A DNA stretch of 60,000 nucleotides. Source: Owenia fusiformis (taxonomy: Eukaryota; Annelida; Polychaeta; Sabellida; Oweniidae). Each line of letters starts with the position of its first letter. The stretch's first letter is position 1. The position numbers were made by a program, and so were the translations under genes. Of the stretch, positions 32,709 through 60,000 are shown one piece after another. The stretch covers positions 12,024,030-12,084,029 of the forward strand of contig CAIIXF020000009.1 in NCBI GenBank assembly GCA_903813345.2. The letters run 5' to 3'. The notes under the pieces are model-generated. The model had not been told where the DNA came from, made no database searches, and worked only from the letters and a program-made list of their open reading frames with translations.

Positions 32709-34558
32709 AATAATGTTATAAAGGAGCATGTAGGTTATCGCAAACAACTTCAGACAATTCTAACTTGAATTATGAATATTTTCTGACCATGAACATGGGA
32801 CAATCTTTTAGATCTATTCATTATCTTCAAGAAAAGTAAATATAATGATTAATCAGACCTAAGTGATATTAAAGGGAATGGCCCAATCAACATACTTTTT
32901 ACTAAAAATGTTGACCTAATTTTTACTAAAGATGCAACCTTTAATTATATTGTTGAATGCATAATTAGAATATGCTTTGAGACATGTTCTATTTCCTAAG
33001 AGGAAAAGTGGATTGCTCCAGGGACTTTAAAGACACTGAATTTGGATGACCAAAATGAACTGAAATCAATGGATAGCATGAATTTTTTCAAAGGGGAAAT
33101 GACATGGGGAACACTATTCTAAGGGGAATTCAGTTTTCTTTTCAAGAGCTATTTGATACATTAAAATAAAGAATAGTAATGCATTAAACATTGTTAAAAT
33201 GATTGCATTTTTGGTGAAAATGAGGTCAACAACTTTGAAAAAATATATTGATGGGTTGATTGCTAGTGAAATATCTCCGAGTCCGATTGACTTCATTATC
33301 CCTGTATACCTGTCTTCATGGTCAGAAAATAGTCATAATCAAAAATATAACTGTCTCAAATTGTTTGTGATAACTTACCTGAACCTTTCCAGGTCAAATC
33401 AGGAGTGACAAAATTATTTCAACCAAATTTTGGACATGTTTTCAAATACGATAATATTTTCTTCATAAGATAGAGTGTCACTTGTGAAATTTATTGATTG
33501 ACCTGAGATCTTACCATATCTTTATGACAGAGAAGCGAAATAGCCATATTGAACTTTAATGATGTTTGTTTAATTGTTGTTTGCCACTTTTCGACAATTG
33601 TCAAAATTTGGGGGTTTGGGGGAGGGGTACAATTAGGTTAAAAAATTCACCTAAATCAGACTATCCTTAAATGAGCACTGATTCACCCGAGAGCATAACT
33701 TTTTCAAAACATGTAAGTGTTATTTTTGGACCACTCACATTAATGTTTCGTCTAATTTTCCCTTAGAGTTTCATCATCATTGTCCAAATCTTTGTTGAGA
33801 TATTTGAGATATATGAATGTTCATCATTAAAATCTTGCCTTCCTTTGCAGTTGGAAAAGATTCGGCATTAGGTGTTATAAGTCCAAGAGCACGATAAATA
33901 AAAAAAATAACAACAAAATGACATAGAACTGATAGACGTTTTCTCCTGTGCGTGTCAGCCTTGGTCTACCAAATTGCTATTCAGTAGGAAGAAACTCATT
34001 TTTCAGCTTCCATTTTAATTTCCTGACAAATAGAGCGTAGCAACTTCTGTTTTAGAGAACAATAGAACAATAGAAAAGATTACTTTACCATAATTTTAAT
34101 CATCCCACATTGTAGACATATTTAGAATTAAAAATATGAAGAGAATGACAAAACCTCTTAAAACACATTTCTTAGGAAACAAGTGTCGTATTCTTGTTAC
34201 TATGGCAACAGAGTTTTTTCTTTTTGTCATTTTTGTCATACAGATTACCTATCATACCAGGACCAAATCCTGAAAATTTGAATTCAGTATCTTCATTACT
34301 AGTATCTTAGATATATAGGTTTCTTATAGTGTCCCCTGCAGATTTTATCGGATGATATAAGGAAAATGCTCTGAAGAGGGTTGCCCAAGGATGCCACTTA
34401 ACAGTTCTGGTATTTTTGAGGTCCCAACCCTCTATTCATGGGAATAGTAAACTATTGTAAAGCTTCTCATGGTTAACTGACAGAATTGATTGTATCTTCA
34501 ACTAAGAAGACAATAAAATGTTAAAACCAGAAGAAAACCACACCAACTTTTTTCTATT
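32709..34558. other. interior of the 4.1 kb element, nothing recognised
   Basis: AT-rich, no frame above 70 residues with any motif, no tandem array. Confidence 0.45.
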
Positions 34559-35489
34559 TACCAGGGGTAGGGCACTATAAAGTCATATTAAAATTACAAA
34601 ATAGTACTTCATCACTATAATAGATGTATTACAATATCACACATAGCTTGGGAATGTTGTTAGAATACTACTTTGAGCTGTTTAAGTTATCATAATTTGC
34701 TTGAAGCTACAAATATAAAATAAGCAAGAAAAAAATGACAAAAATTGCATATTTTTTTCTAATTAATTGTATTTTTCCGAAACCAAAAAAGATAACAACC
34801 TATAACTTTAGGGTAGTATTCATCTTTGTACTAACAATGTATGCTGTAGAACTCAGAACAATAGTTTATATATCCTTTGAGTTATGAACTAATATTATAG
34901 TACCCCCTAAAATAATTCCCTAGGGGGGTAAAAACGCTAAAATTCAGTGTCGTGACCACCCCGTTGAGCTGTCATCTTTTAATATCTTTATCAGCATGAA
35001 AAACTGATCCAGAAAAAATAGCTCTGTTGCTTTTTCTAAAAAATGCCTCAAAAACCCTTTCCCTTGAGATATTCTGAAATTGGAACCTGTCTAGTAGGCT
35101 ATGACGATAACAAATCATTTTTGTTTCAAAATTGTTAAATTTCAGTAAAAAATTAGGATAGATTCCCGTAGAAACGATAGGTTGGTTAATGATAGGTTAG
35201 GACCTAAGGCAGGACAATTAATCGAGAGGAGACGGTCATGATGACCAATTTGTTTGCTTGCCATTCGTTGTTAGGTACAAAAACGGTAAAAAACGTTGCC
35301 TAGTCCAACGATTGACATTCAAAATCAAATTATTAATATTCTAAGGCTACAAATATGTTCGTTCGGTCTTTTACATGATATGGTCGATCTTTTACACATT
35401 TTCTTCAAACCCTGTTTTGAGGCTACCAGTGGAAAACACCGACCGGTCGGTGGTCGGTGGGGTCGGTCTTTTACGTAAACCCATTTTGT

Positions 35490-36475
35490 ATCAACACTTT
35501 AGTCTACTAAATTAATGTTTAAAACTCATATGTGTGAGCGTTAATGCAGGGGCATTTCATACAGCCTATAAGCACCGCCCTTTCATCAAATGTGTTTTCT
35601 GGTTTCCTTAATTTCGCCAATTTCTTAAGAAATTGATGGATAATTTCAAGATTATATGATCGCAGACACATAAACATGGCATATACCACATAATTTGTAT
35701 TTAGTTGTTGTTTTTTGTTGAACCATATATTACGCACATGGATAACTGTATTTTATTTACAAGTAGGCTGCATCTTGTATTAGACCAAAACATAGCATCA
35801 AGTTTCACTTGAGCTGCTTAGAACACTTCTTATCAGATGTGTTGACAGCTCTCCTGATAAAGAAAGTGACCGGTAATTTCTGGATTTGACGTTAAATTTT
35901 AACGTTAACAATACGTCGGAAACGAATCGACTTAGTGAGAACACAACGTTTTTATAACGTTTTTTCCTTCAACAAATATTTTGATATTAAAGGGGCAGCA
36001 AGGACTGTAGAGAGAAAATTTGAATATGGACCGATGTGGTAAAAATCAAACATTCCTGTTATGTTTTCCACACTAACGAACCTTACGAACACGTTACCAT
36101 GTCTCATGTTCACGTTGCCTCGACGTTTAAAGAACGAAAATATAACGTCTTCAAGGAACTTATATGCAACTTATGAGCAACGTGACATGGACGTCATTTG
36201 CTGGATCGATTATTTTAAAAAGTACTCTGTCTCTTATAGGGTAAAAAATATCGAACAGTAGTGCACTCAGTAGGCTAAGTCTGTCAAGTCAATTCGCTAC
36301 TATATATCTGGGAAAATGTGAAACTTTGAAAGTTGGTAACCCTGCTAGGAACGTTAGGTACCCGGTTACCCGGCTACCCGGTCACCCGTTTTTTACCGTG
36401 ACAACCCGGATCATCTTAAAATAGAGACTTTGGCAAAACGGGACGATCGTTTTAGGCTACTTCGTAAATTATTCT
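35490..36475. other. intergenic stretch upstream of candidate MELK promoter
   Basis: No supported frame. A small degenerate array of TACCCGG-like units lies at 36357-36390. Confidence 0.45.
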
Positions 36476-36477
36476 GG

Positions 36478-36527
36478 CCAATGGCCTGTAATACAGGCTG
36501 TGTAACCGATTTGGCGGCGATTTTGAA
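36478..36527 (+). promoter_or_regulatory. CCAAT box plus CDE/CHR-like cell-cycle site, candidate MELK promoter
   Basis: CCAAT lies at 36478-36482. GGCGG (36513-36517), four spacer bases and TTTGAA (36522-36527) match the CDE-N4-CHR arrangement bound by DREAM/B-MYB complexes in cell-cycle promoters, where NF-Y CCAAT boxes are usual neighbours. MELK is a known G2/M-regulated gene in vertebrates. The coding start is at 40378, after an acceptor at 40374, so a non-coding first exon must lie upstream and could start here. Its position is not proven. Confidence 0.35.
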
Positions 36528-37056
36528 AAGTCATCGTAAACATGGTTAAGTAGACTAGGGTAACACGGGGCAACTAAACAAGGCCAATTTTGTCAAAATA
36601 GCAGCGAGATATAATGCCGCCCCAGACTTCTTCATCCTAGCCTAGACGTCCTTGGTCAATCATCATGATCATGATAATTTTACTCGAGATAGGACCGGAC
36701 TTCATTACTTTTTAAGAAACGTGACACAATACATGTTGATGTATAATAGATAATATGTACATGTGTAGGCCTACAACAGCTGCAGGCCGTATTTTCTTCA
36801 TCCTAGAAAAACAACCACCTGCTGACACGGTGCCAAGCCCGGGTGCCAAGACTGCTGCACTGAGTTACCGGAAACTTGAACGACAAACCCTCTTGACTCT
36901 TTATAGGAGGTCAAATCAGTAAAACCGCGGCAAATTAATCTAGTATATTAACAATCTAAAAATAAAGTTCCTTTAAGTTGCAACATTGCTGTAGCTCAAC
37001 CCACAGATCCGGAGCCAGATCCAGCCCCTGTTGGTAATAGGCTCAAAGGATAAATG

Positions 37057-37562
37057 GAGTATATTTATTGAGCCTAGACACAGAGGAGCTTATCTGGCAG
37101 AGGTCCGTGGCTCAACCCGTGTCACAATCAATTTCATGTTCAATATCCGGGCATCTAAAACACAATCCCCGGCAATTCTTTGCGCAAGAACGTTGCGCCT
37201 GTTGTATTTGGCAAGATACTCTGATTTGATTGGTTGAACTAAAAAGTGGCCATTTTCGAAATTTTAGAAAGAGGGAATAATTTTAAGTGTTGTAATATTT
37301 GAATTTTAGTGAAAACTCAAGATTGGAGGTGTTATTTTAAAAACCGTCAGATGAGGACGTATATGAGCCTTCTACAGAAGCAATTTTAGTGGTAAGTAAT
37401 GGCTAACTGCTTTGTAATTTCGAACTGTACACTTTTATTTTTCATTGATTTTGTTTTTTTTCACTTCAGTGTTTTTCGAATTCGAAAGATTTTCTCGGAC
37501 CTTTCAATCCACGGACCTCTGCCAGATAAGCTCCTCTGTGTCTAGGCTCAATAAATATACTC
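37057..37562. mobile_element. nested foldback with 54 bp arms
   Basis: GAGTATATTTATTGAGCCTA and following bases through GAGGTCCGTGG (37057-37110) are inverted at 37509-37562. Flanks aaggataaatg and aaggacaagac are partly alike. It abuts the end of the outer arm. Confidence 0.75.
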
Positions 37563-37746
37563 AAGGACAAGACACGAGATCTTCGGAAAATTTATTTTTC
37601 CTTGATTTTGGAGTCAGTTTATCAATAAATATCACATGTCATACCTCAAACGATGCGTACTGTTGTTAGCTTTAACTCCAATCACTAAAGCCAAACATCC
37701 AAGGAAGCGTCTGTTGATAAAAGCATAAAATAAGCGAGCGTATATT

Positions 37747-38015
37747 TAATGGAGCACTTCGGCTATCTCCGTTGTTCAAATGATTATTCCCGAAGTCAAA
37801 TGCCTTTTCTGAGAATGTGACGCCACTCCGGATGACGTCACATCAGAGATTACCGAGAAGTCCCATGACGTTTCTTTAAACTCCCGTAGAAACAATAACG
37901 ACGGTTTATTAGGCTACGCGATTCTTTACTTTCATTGGCTGTTTGTTGTGATGTGACGTAATTTGAGAGACGAACAACATCGGACACTGCCGGAAATTAC
38001 CGAAGTGCTCCATTA
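37747..38015. mobile_element. short MITE, TAATGGAGCACTTCGG ends
   Basis: A 16 bp near-perfect inverted terminal repeat encloses 269 bp with no frame. It is inside the 37002-38297 element. Confidence 0.65.
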
Positions 38016-38431
38016 TCTTTACGCTCTGAAAATTTGAAATAAATGTCCCGGGAAAAGTTGAATTACAGCGTCAATAATGGATATCATGCAACCATTCAAA
38101 CTAATACATAAAGAAGAGATTACAGGGTAAATATTGATCAATCAATGTCTGACAGATGGAAAAAATAAAGGTCAGTACGAGGGTCGTATTTTTGGGTGGT
38201 CATTTTTTTGATGTGCCATTTTTGGCTCGTGTCTCATCTTCCCATTTATCCTTTGAGCCTATTACCAACAGGGGCTGGATCTGGCTCCGGATCTGTGTTT
38301 CGATCCACATGATAACATCGTCTTCCTTGAAATCTAATGTGTCTTTTTAAGAGTATTTATTCTCTGAAGAAGAAATGGTCATGTTCAAGCCTTTACAGGT
38401 CGTCGCTGTTCCTCCAGGTTGATGTCAACTG

Positions 38432-38898
38432 TAGTGTTGTCGCAATTAATCGATACATCGCGATATACATCGCCAAAGCTGATTCTGGCGATGCATCGAT
38501 GTCTGAAACAAAACATCGATGTTTTTAAAAAAATTTAATTTGCTTAAAATCACCCTTTCTTATCTTATTTTGACGCAAATCGCTTACCTTTCTCATGTCT
38601 TATTTCATTTTCTAATGTTATCTGATATTCTTTCGCTTTTAAACTGTTTTAGCTAGTCGAAATGAACCATTAATCTAAAAAAATACTTTACTTTCATTTC
38701 ACCGTTACTAGAAGTTCCCGGATGTACCAGTGTACTCTTATTAATTTGTTCTGTTTGGTATTTTAGTGCATTGCGTTCGGTATTTCAGTGCACTTTACTC
38801 GGACTTTTTCCCGATGTACATCGCGATGTGCATCGATGTTTCCTACTGAAAATTGCCGATGCATCGATGTACGATTATGGCACATCGCGACAACACTC
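38432..38898. mobile_element. hAT-type MITE rich in ATCGATG
   Basis: It starts TAGTGTTGTCGC and ends GCGACAACACTC, flanked by the exact 8 bp repeat gtcaactg (38424-38431 and 38899-38906). The subterminal regions are full of CATCG / CGATG motifs that form imperfect palindromes, as in many hAT termini. Confidence 0.88.
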
Positions 38899-38906
38899 GT
38901 CAACTG

Positions 38907-40374
38907 TAGAATCTAGTCTAGTCTATCATTACTATATTTGCACATAGCCATCTTTAGATAGATATCTCTTAGGAGATAGCTTTGTCATGACAGCCCTTGC
39001 AACCATTGTCAGAGAGTGGGGGGGGGAATTATTTCTATGTTCCATTGCCTGTGATAGCATCGGTACGGTCATTACAGACTTTAACATTACCATGGTCGGC
39101 CATGCAATATAATATGGCATTGTCACAGTTATATCAGGCTATTACGATAACACTACCAAGGTCATGGTCATGCGAAACTTAAAAACACTTAATAACATGG
39201 TGACGGTTGTGTCAGGCATAAGTCTTGCAACAAATAGGGTCTCGAAAGAGGGGAGGTTGACTTACTCCCTGTACTTTGCGTTCAATCATAAACTCACATT
39301 CACTTATAAATAAACGGATTCCCACACAAGATCACGGGCTGTGTTGTTTTGGCTAGTGAATCCTTATGGAGTGTTCTCGCCATCCTTTTGGTGCATTTTG
39401 GTACAACTCCATTTTTCTAATTTTGGTGTAAATTTATCATTTTTCCACTTTAGGAGCTTTAGTTATAAATGTAGGTGCTGAGCTTATTTGATGTGCACAC
39501 CAATTTCTGAAATTTGGTCGTAAGGAGTCTTGATTCAGCATTTTTTTCGAGAGTGGATAATTTTCAGCACTAAAAGGTGTATACTTATTTCTAACCTCAG
39601 TTGATTCTTACAATACAGTGTACATTCATTTTCCATAGATCACAAATGTTTTGACAATATAATCTCAAATTTTAGAGATGGCCTTGTCAACATCTCTCTT
39701 GTCTCTAATAGAGAGGCAAAGATATGTTTTGAATTGATCACAGAATATAATTTAGAATTATTCGTAGAAGTTCAAAAGGGAGCTGTATTAATCCAGATGT
39801 ATTTATGGCCTCCATGGGTGAATGATTGGTTTTGACACATTTACTTTAGAAGCCACTTCCAATTAACAGTTAGTTGGTCATCCCATGTTTCAACAACCAA
39901 TATAAACAACCTCACCTTTATGGGAATATTGAATGAATATAATCCTTTAGTAAACAAATCACAATTGGCTAAATAAATCACATTGGCTAGATATAAGAAC
40001 TAAGGAATTAGATTCTGTTACATTTAATTGACTATCAGAGTGAGAGAGTTGAGGAGCAGTGACAGACTTTAACTTACAAAAATAGTTATAAAGCTGTTAT
40101 TTTCATCAAAATTATCCAAGATTTACAGTTTGACTTGTGATGCAACCATGGTTATAAAAGTATAAAATGCTTACCAGTTTCGATAAATAGACTTCTACTG
40201 TATCAATTATAAGTAATACTGAAGGAATATTATGTACCAAAGTATTAAGCAGGAATTACAGAACATTATGTGACATAGAAATCTCAAAAAGCACACTGAT
40301 TTAAAGTAGAATACATGGTTCAAAATTCACTTGCTAAAAATAAAACTCATAGAAATATTGATTTTTGTTTACAG
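38907..40374. other. non-coding stretch up to the MELK start exon
   Basis: Probably the 3' part of a 5'-UTR intron of MELK, ending in the acceptor tgtttacag. No frame, repeat array or RNA gene is recognised. Confidence 0.5.
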
Positions 40375-40377
40375 AAA

Positions 40378-57628
<17,251 letters not shown>

Positions 57629-60000
57629 GTAAGGGATGACCTTTTTCACTCAAAACTTTGGATACAGGTCATATATCGATGTGTATACATTTTCTACAAA
57701 AGTAATTTCTTCGGGTTCCATTTTTGGCTTTGAAATTTAAATATACAATAATGTTCAACAAGGGGGAAAGTCAAAGATGTTAAAGTTTGCGAATAGCAGA
57801 TACTTACTACTCAGATGAAATACTTGATAAAAGTTGGTAAATAGATAATAAGATGCATAATGCACATGAGAATGATCGTGACACGGTGTCCCGTGGTTCC
57901 CAGTTGCTAGATTGTCTCCTTATAGTTTGTGTTGGGTGAAGTGGGCTGATTTGTGGGCTGGCTCCAGCTTGGGGCCAGTTTTGAAAAATGAATGGAGCGT
58001 ATTTATTAAACAGAACATATTAAACAGTTGATAAATAAGGCTCCAGGTAGTATCTTTCACTTTACTCAGTAGATTGTATATACATGTATCGTAACACATT
58101 CTCTTGTTAAATTGCAAAACTACGGGGTTTTAAGAATTGCATTTAAGCCTTATTCCAAGTATTATTTGTTATCGGTAATTTTCACATAAAATAGCACTTT
58201 TGGAGGACATGACAATCAAAAAATAAACCTGTCATAAGTATTGTTTTTTGTATTTTTTATTGAAGAAAAATCTATTTCTGATCATTTGACACAAAAATCC
58301 TGAAGTATTCGCATCTCTTAGTGTCTCATTCGGTCATCCAAAGTTTGACACCATCAGAATAACAGCTGCTATATGTCTCAAATTTATTGTATCCCATTTC
58401 CACAAGAATTGCACATTGTCACTGTTAAGTTTCTGGAATGGAAGAAAATGGTAGAATTAATAATATAAAAACTGAAAATATTGGAATTTAAATATCTTTT
58501 CACAAAAAATCACTTTTTTTGATTATCTTATAAATTTTTATTCCACTTAGTGATGGTTCATTTATTCTCTAGTTCATCTTACTTAAGTTAGAGTGACAAA
58601 GATATTAATTTCTTGTACAGAAAACAGTCTTTAATCAATGAAGTAACATTTCCTTGTCTTAAACAAGCAAGTATGATGATGCTTACAGTTTGTTACACAG
58701 GTAGGTGATATTACGGATGCTACATAAAAATGTACAATGATACCCTTTTCATTTTGAAGTGTGGAGCTCTCAATGCTGTTTTATGGCTGGCATATTTAAT
58801 CTGAAATTGTTAAATAATAAGTTACAAGAGACTTAAAATATTTTTTTGTCAGGTACAAATATGAAATGCATAATTATACAAAAAATTCAAAAAAGATGCT
58901 CAAGCAAGAATACTTTTGTGGAACATTTATATATTGACTGTCTAAAAGAAGAGAATATAGTAGTATCCTGTTACTTGAACATTGTTTAGTGATAGAAAAT
59001 ATAAAACAACTGTGTAGATTGCAAGTGTTTAATCTTATATACATTCAAAATAGAATAGAAAAAATTACGGATGCTACAAATAGTAAAGAATATAAACATA
59101 TGAACTCACATTGGTTAGGAATTGTAAGTTTCCATAAACTAGTAACTGCATCTACTTGTTCTTCTTGTCATGTATCTTCATAATCAGATATTAGGATATC
59201 TGCAATATATAGACATATGATACACTTCAGTGAATAGGTATTTCATATAATTATACTTCTCTAGAGGTGAAATTAACAAAGTCAGCTCGTGAGAAAAAAT
59301 AAAATTATCAATTGGAAATATCTAGTTATATGTAAAATGTTTTATAATATTTAATACTAATAGATAACAGTAAATATAATATCTTATAAATATGATATTC
59401 AAATGCTACAATTAAGGATTATAAAAACATTAAGTATTTATGCCTACCTCTTATTCCACTAGTACTTAATATTATGATGTCTGATGGTATAACATAAGTT
59501 TGCAATGTTTAGTGTTGCAGTTGAACAATCATCTTATTTAACTTTACAGTCTTTTGTGGCTGCAGTTGAACAGTAACATCTTACTCTAAGTTAGCAACTT
59601 TAACTGTTGCAATTCTATAGTTTATCAACAATATTGTCTTGTGCTATCACAAGACAAAATCGTGTTTAATAACTAGCAATACCAATGTTACCACCATCTT
59701 ACCCGGTCCTTAGTACTCGCAATCTTTGATTATTGATACACTTATTTGGAAGGTTATTTGAGCTTACCCGTTGGTATTGATACACTTATCTGTGTTTTTA
59801 GGCCCGAATACTGAGGTTTATTTTTTTAATTATTGAGTCTTATTCTATTGCATTAATATGTAGTTGACTTTGTAACTACGGACGTGATATGATAGGTCTA
59901 TTACATAATATGTATATATAAATATCGTGATGATTAATGAATCTAGATGAAGAGTAATCATTAAAACAAACTTAGACGACATTTAATTTTTAAAGAAAAA
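57629..60000. other. MELK: MELK intron 5 (runs off the window)
   Basis: No exon with the kinase activation loop is found, so the intron is at least 2.3 kb. No repeat array or second gene is recognised. Confidence 0.5.

Larger units (their letters stand above)
31029..35091. mobile_element. 4.1 kb element with ~520 bp inverted arms
   Basis: The left arm (31029-31545) and right arm (about 34560-35091) are inverse copies, beginning GACAGGTTCCAAT and ending at CTTTATAGTGCCCTACCCCTGG. Each arm contains GGGGTGGTCACGACACT and a C-run/G-run pair (CCCCCCTAG ... CTAGGGGG) forming a small hairpin. Target duplication is unclear (TA or gta). The interior has no supported frame. Confidence 0.78.
30458..35484. 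mobile_element. 5.0 kb TIR element, ATGGGTTTACGKAAAA ends
   Basis: The left end ATGGGTTTACGGAAAACACC and the right end (inverse, ATGGGTTTACGTAAAAGACC) are followed by CCGACCACCG-rich subterminal repeats on both sides. Both sides are flanked by tttgt (30453-30457 and 35485-35489), a likely 5 bp target duplication. It encloses a second inverted-arm element (31029-35091) and a pogo-like fragment. No transposase is recognised. Confidence 0.7.
37002..38297. mobile_element. 1.3 kb element with perfect 56 bp TIRs
   Basis: CACAGATCCGGAGCCAGATC and following bases (37002-37057) are exactly inverted at 38242-38297. No clear target duplication is seen. It contains a nested foldback (37057-37562) and a MITE (37747-38015). 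Confidence 0.8.

Overview
This 60 kb window is animal (metazoan) genomic DNA, AT-rich, with intron-split genes, GT-AG splice sites and a very dense layer of nested transposable elements. The kinase and receptor sequences are clearly metazoan. ACGG-tailed tandem-repeat elements, mariner and hAT relics and long foldback elements point to an invertebrate, perhaps a non-vertebrate deuterostome or a lophotrochozoan. The sequence alone does not settle the phylum.

Layout. (1) 1-1.5 kb: three final exons of a piggyBac-transposase-derived gene, + strand. (2) 2.3-2.8 kb: a foldback element. 2.9-11.2 kb: an 8.3 kb element with ~1.1 kb terminal inverted repeats (TIRs), into which two mariner relics have inserted; one of them is itself split by a tandem-repeat, ACGG-tailed element. 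(3) 11.3-15.8 kb: a badly broken coding repeat (copy A of an unassigned transposase-like family) interrupted by four separate insertions, then a 1.7 kb long-TIR element carrying a zinc-finger fragment. (4) 17.5-25.1 kb: copy B of the same family, longer, with introns, several frameshifts and another insertion in its last intron. (5) 25.1-39 kb: no host gene recognised; at least nine foldback or TIR elements, a near-identical 333 bp tandem duplication, and a 5.0 kb element that encloses a 4.1 kb one. (6) 40.4-57.6 kb and beyond the window: the first five coding exons of MELK (maternal embryonic leucine zipper kinase), + strand. Intron 2 is swollen by a 3.9 kb TIR element with a strikingly G/T-rich core. 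Intron 3 (10.6 kb) holds two complete genes: a two-exon GT61 glycosyltransferase on the opposite strand and a single-exon rhodopsin-class GPCR on the same strand.

The host genes show no shared pathway; they are linked only by nesting. The most unusual features are: the 3' end of MELK exon 3, with its 5' splice site, amplified into about ten tandem copies at the start of intron 3; the two-copy transposase-like family with a conserved SDRAAT...NNFFCGLH core; the 8.3 kb element whose arms are built of ~375 bp units each carrying a palindromic octamer; and the G/T-rich 573 bp repeats. A CCAAT box and a CDE/CHR-like cell-cycle site about 3.9 kb upstream of the MELK start codon could mark its promoter.
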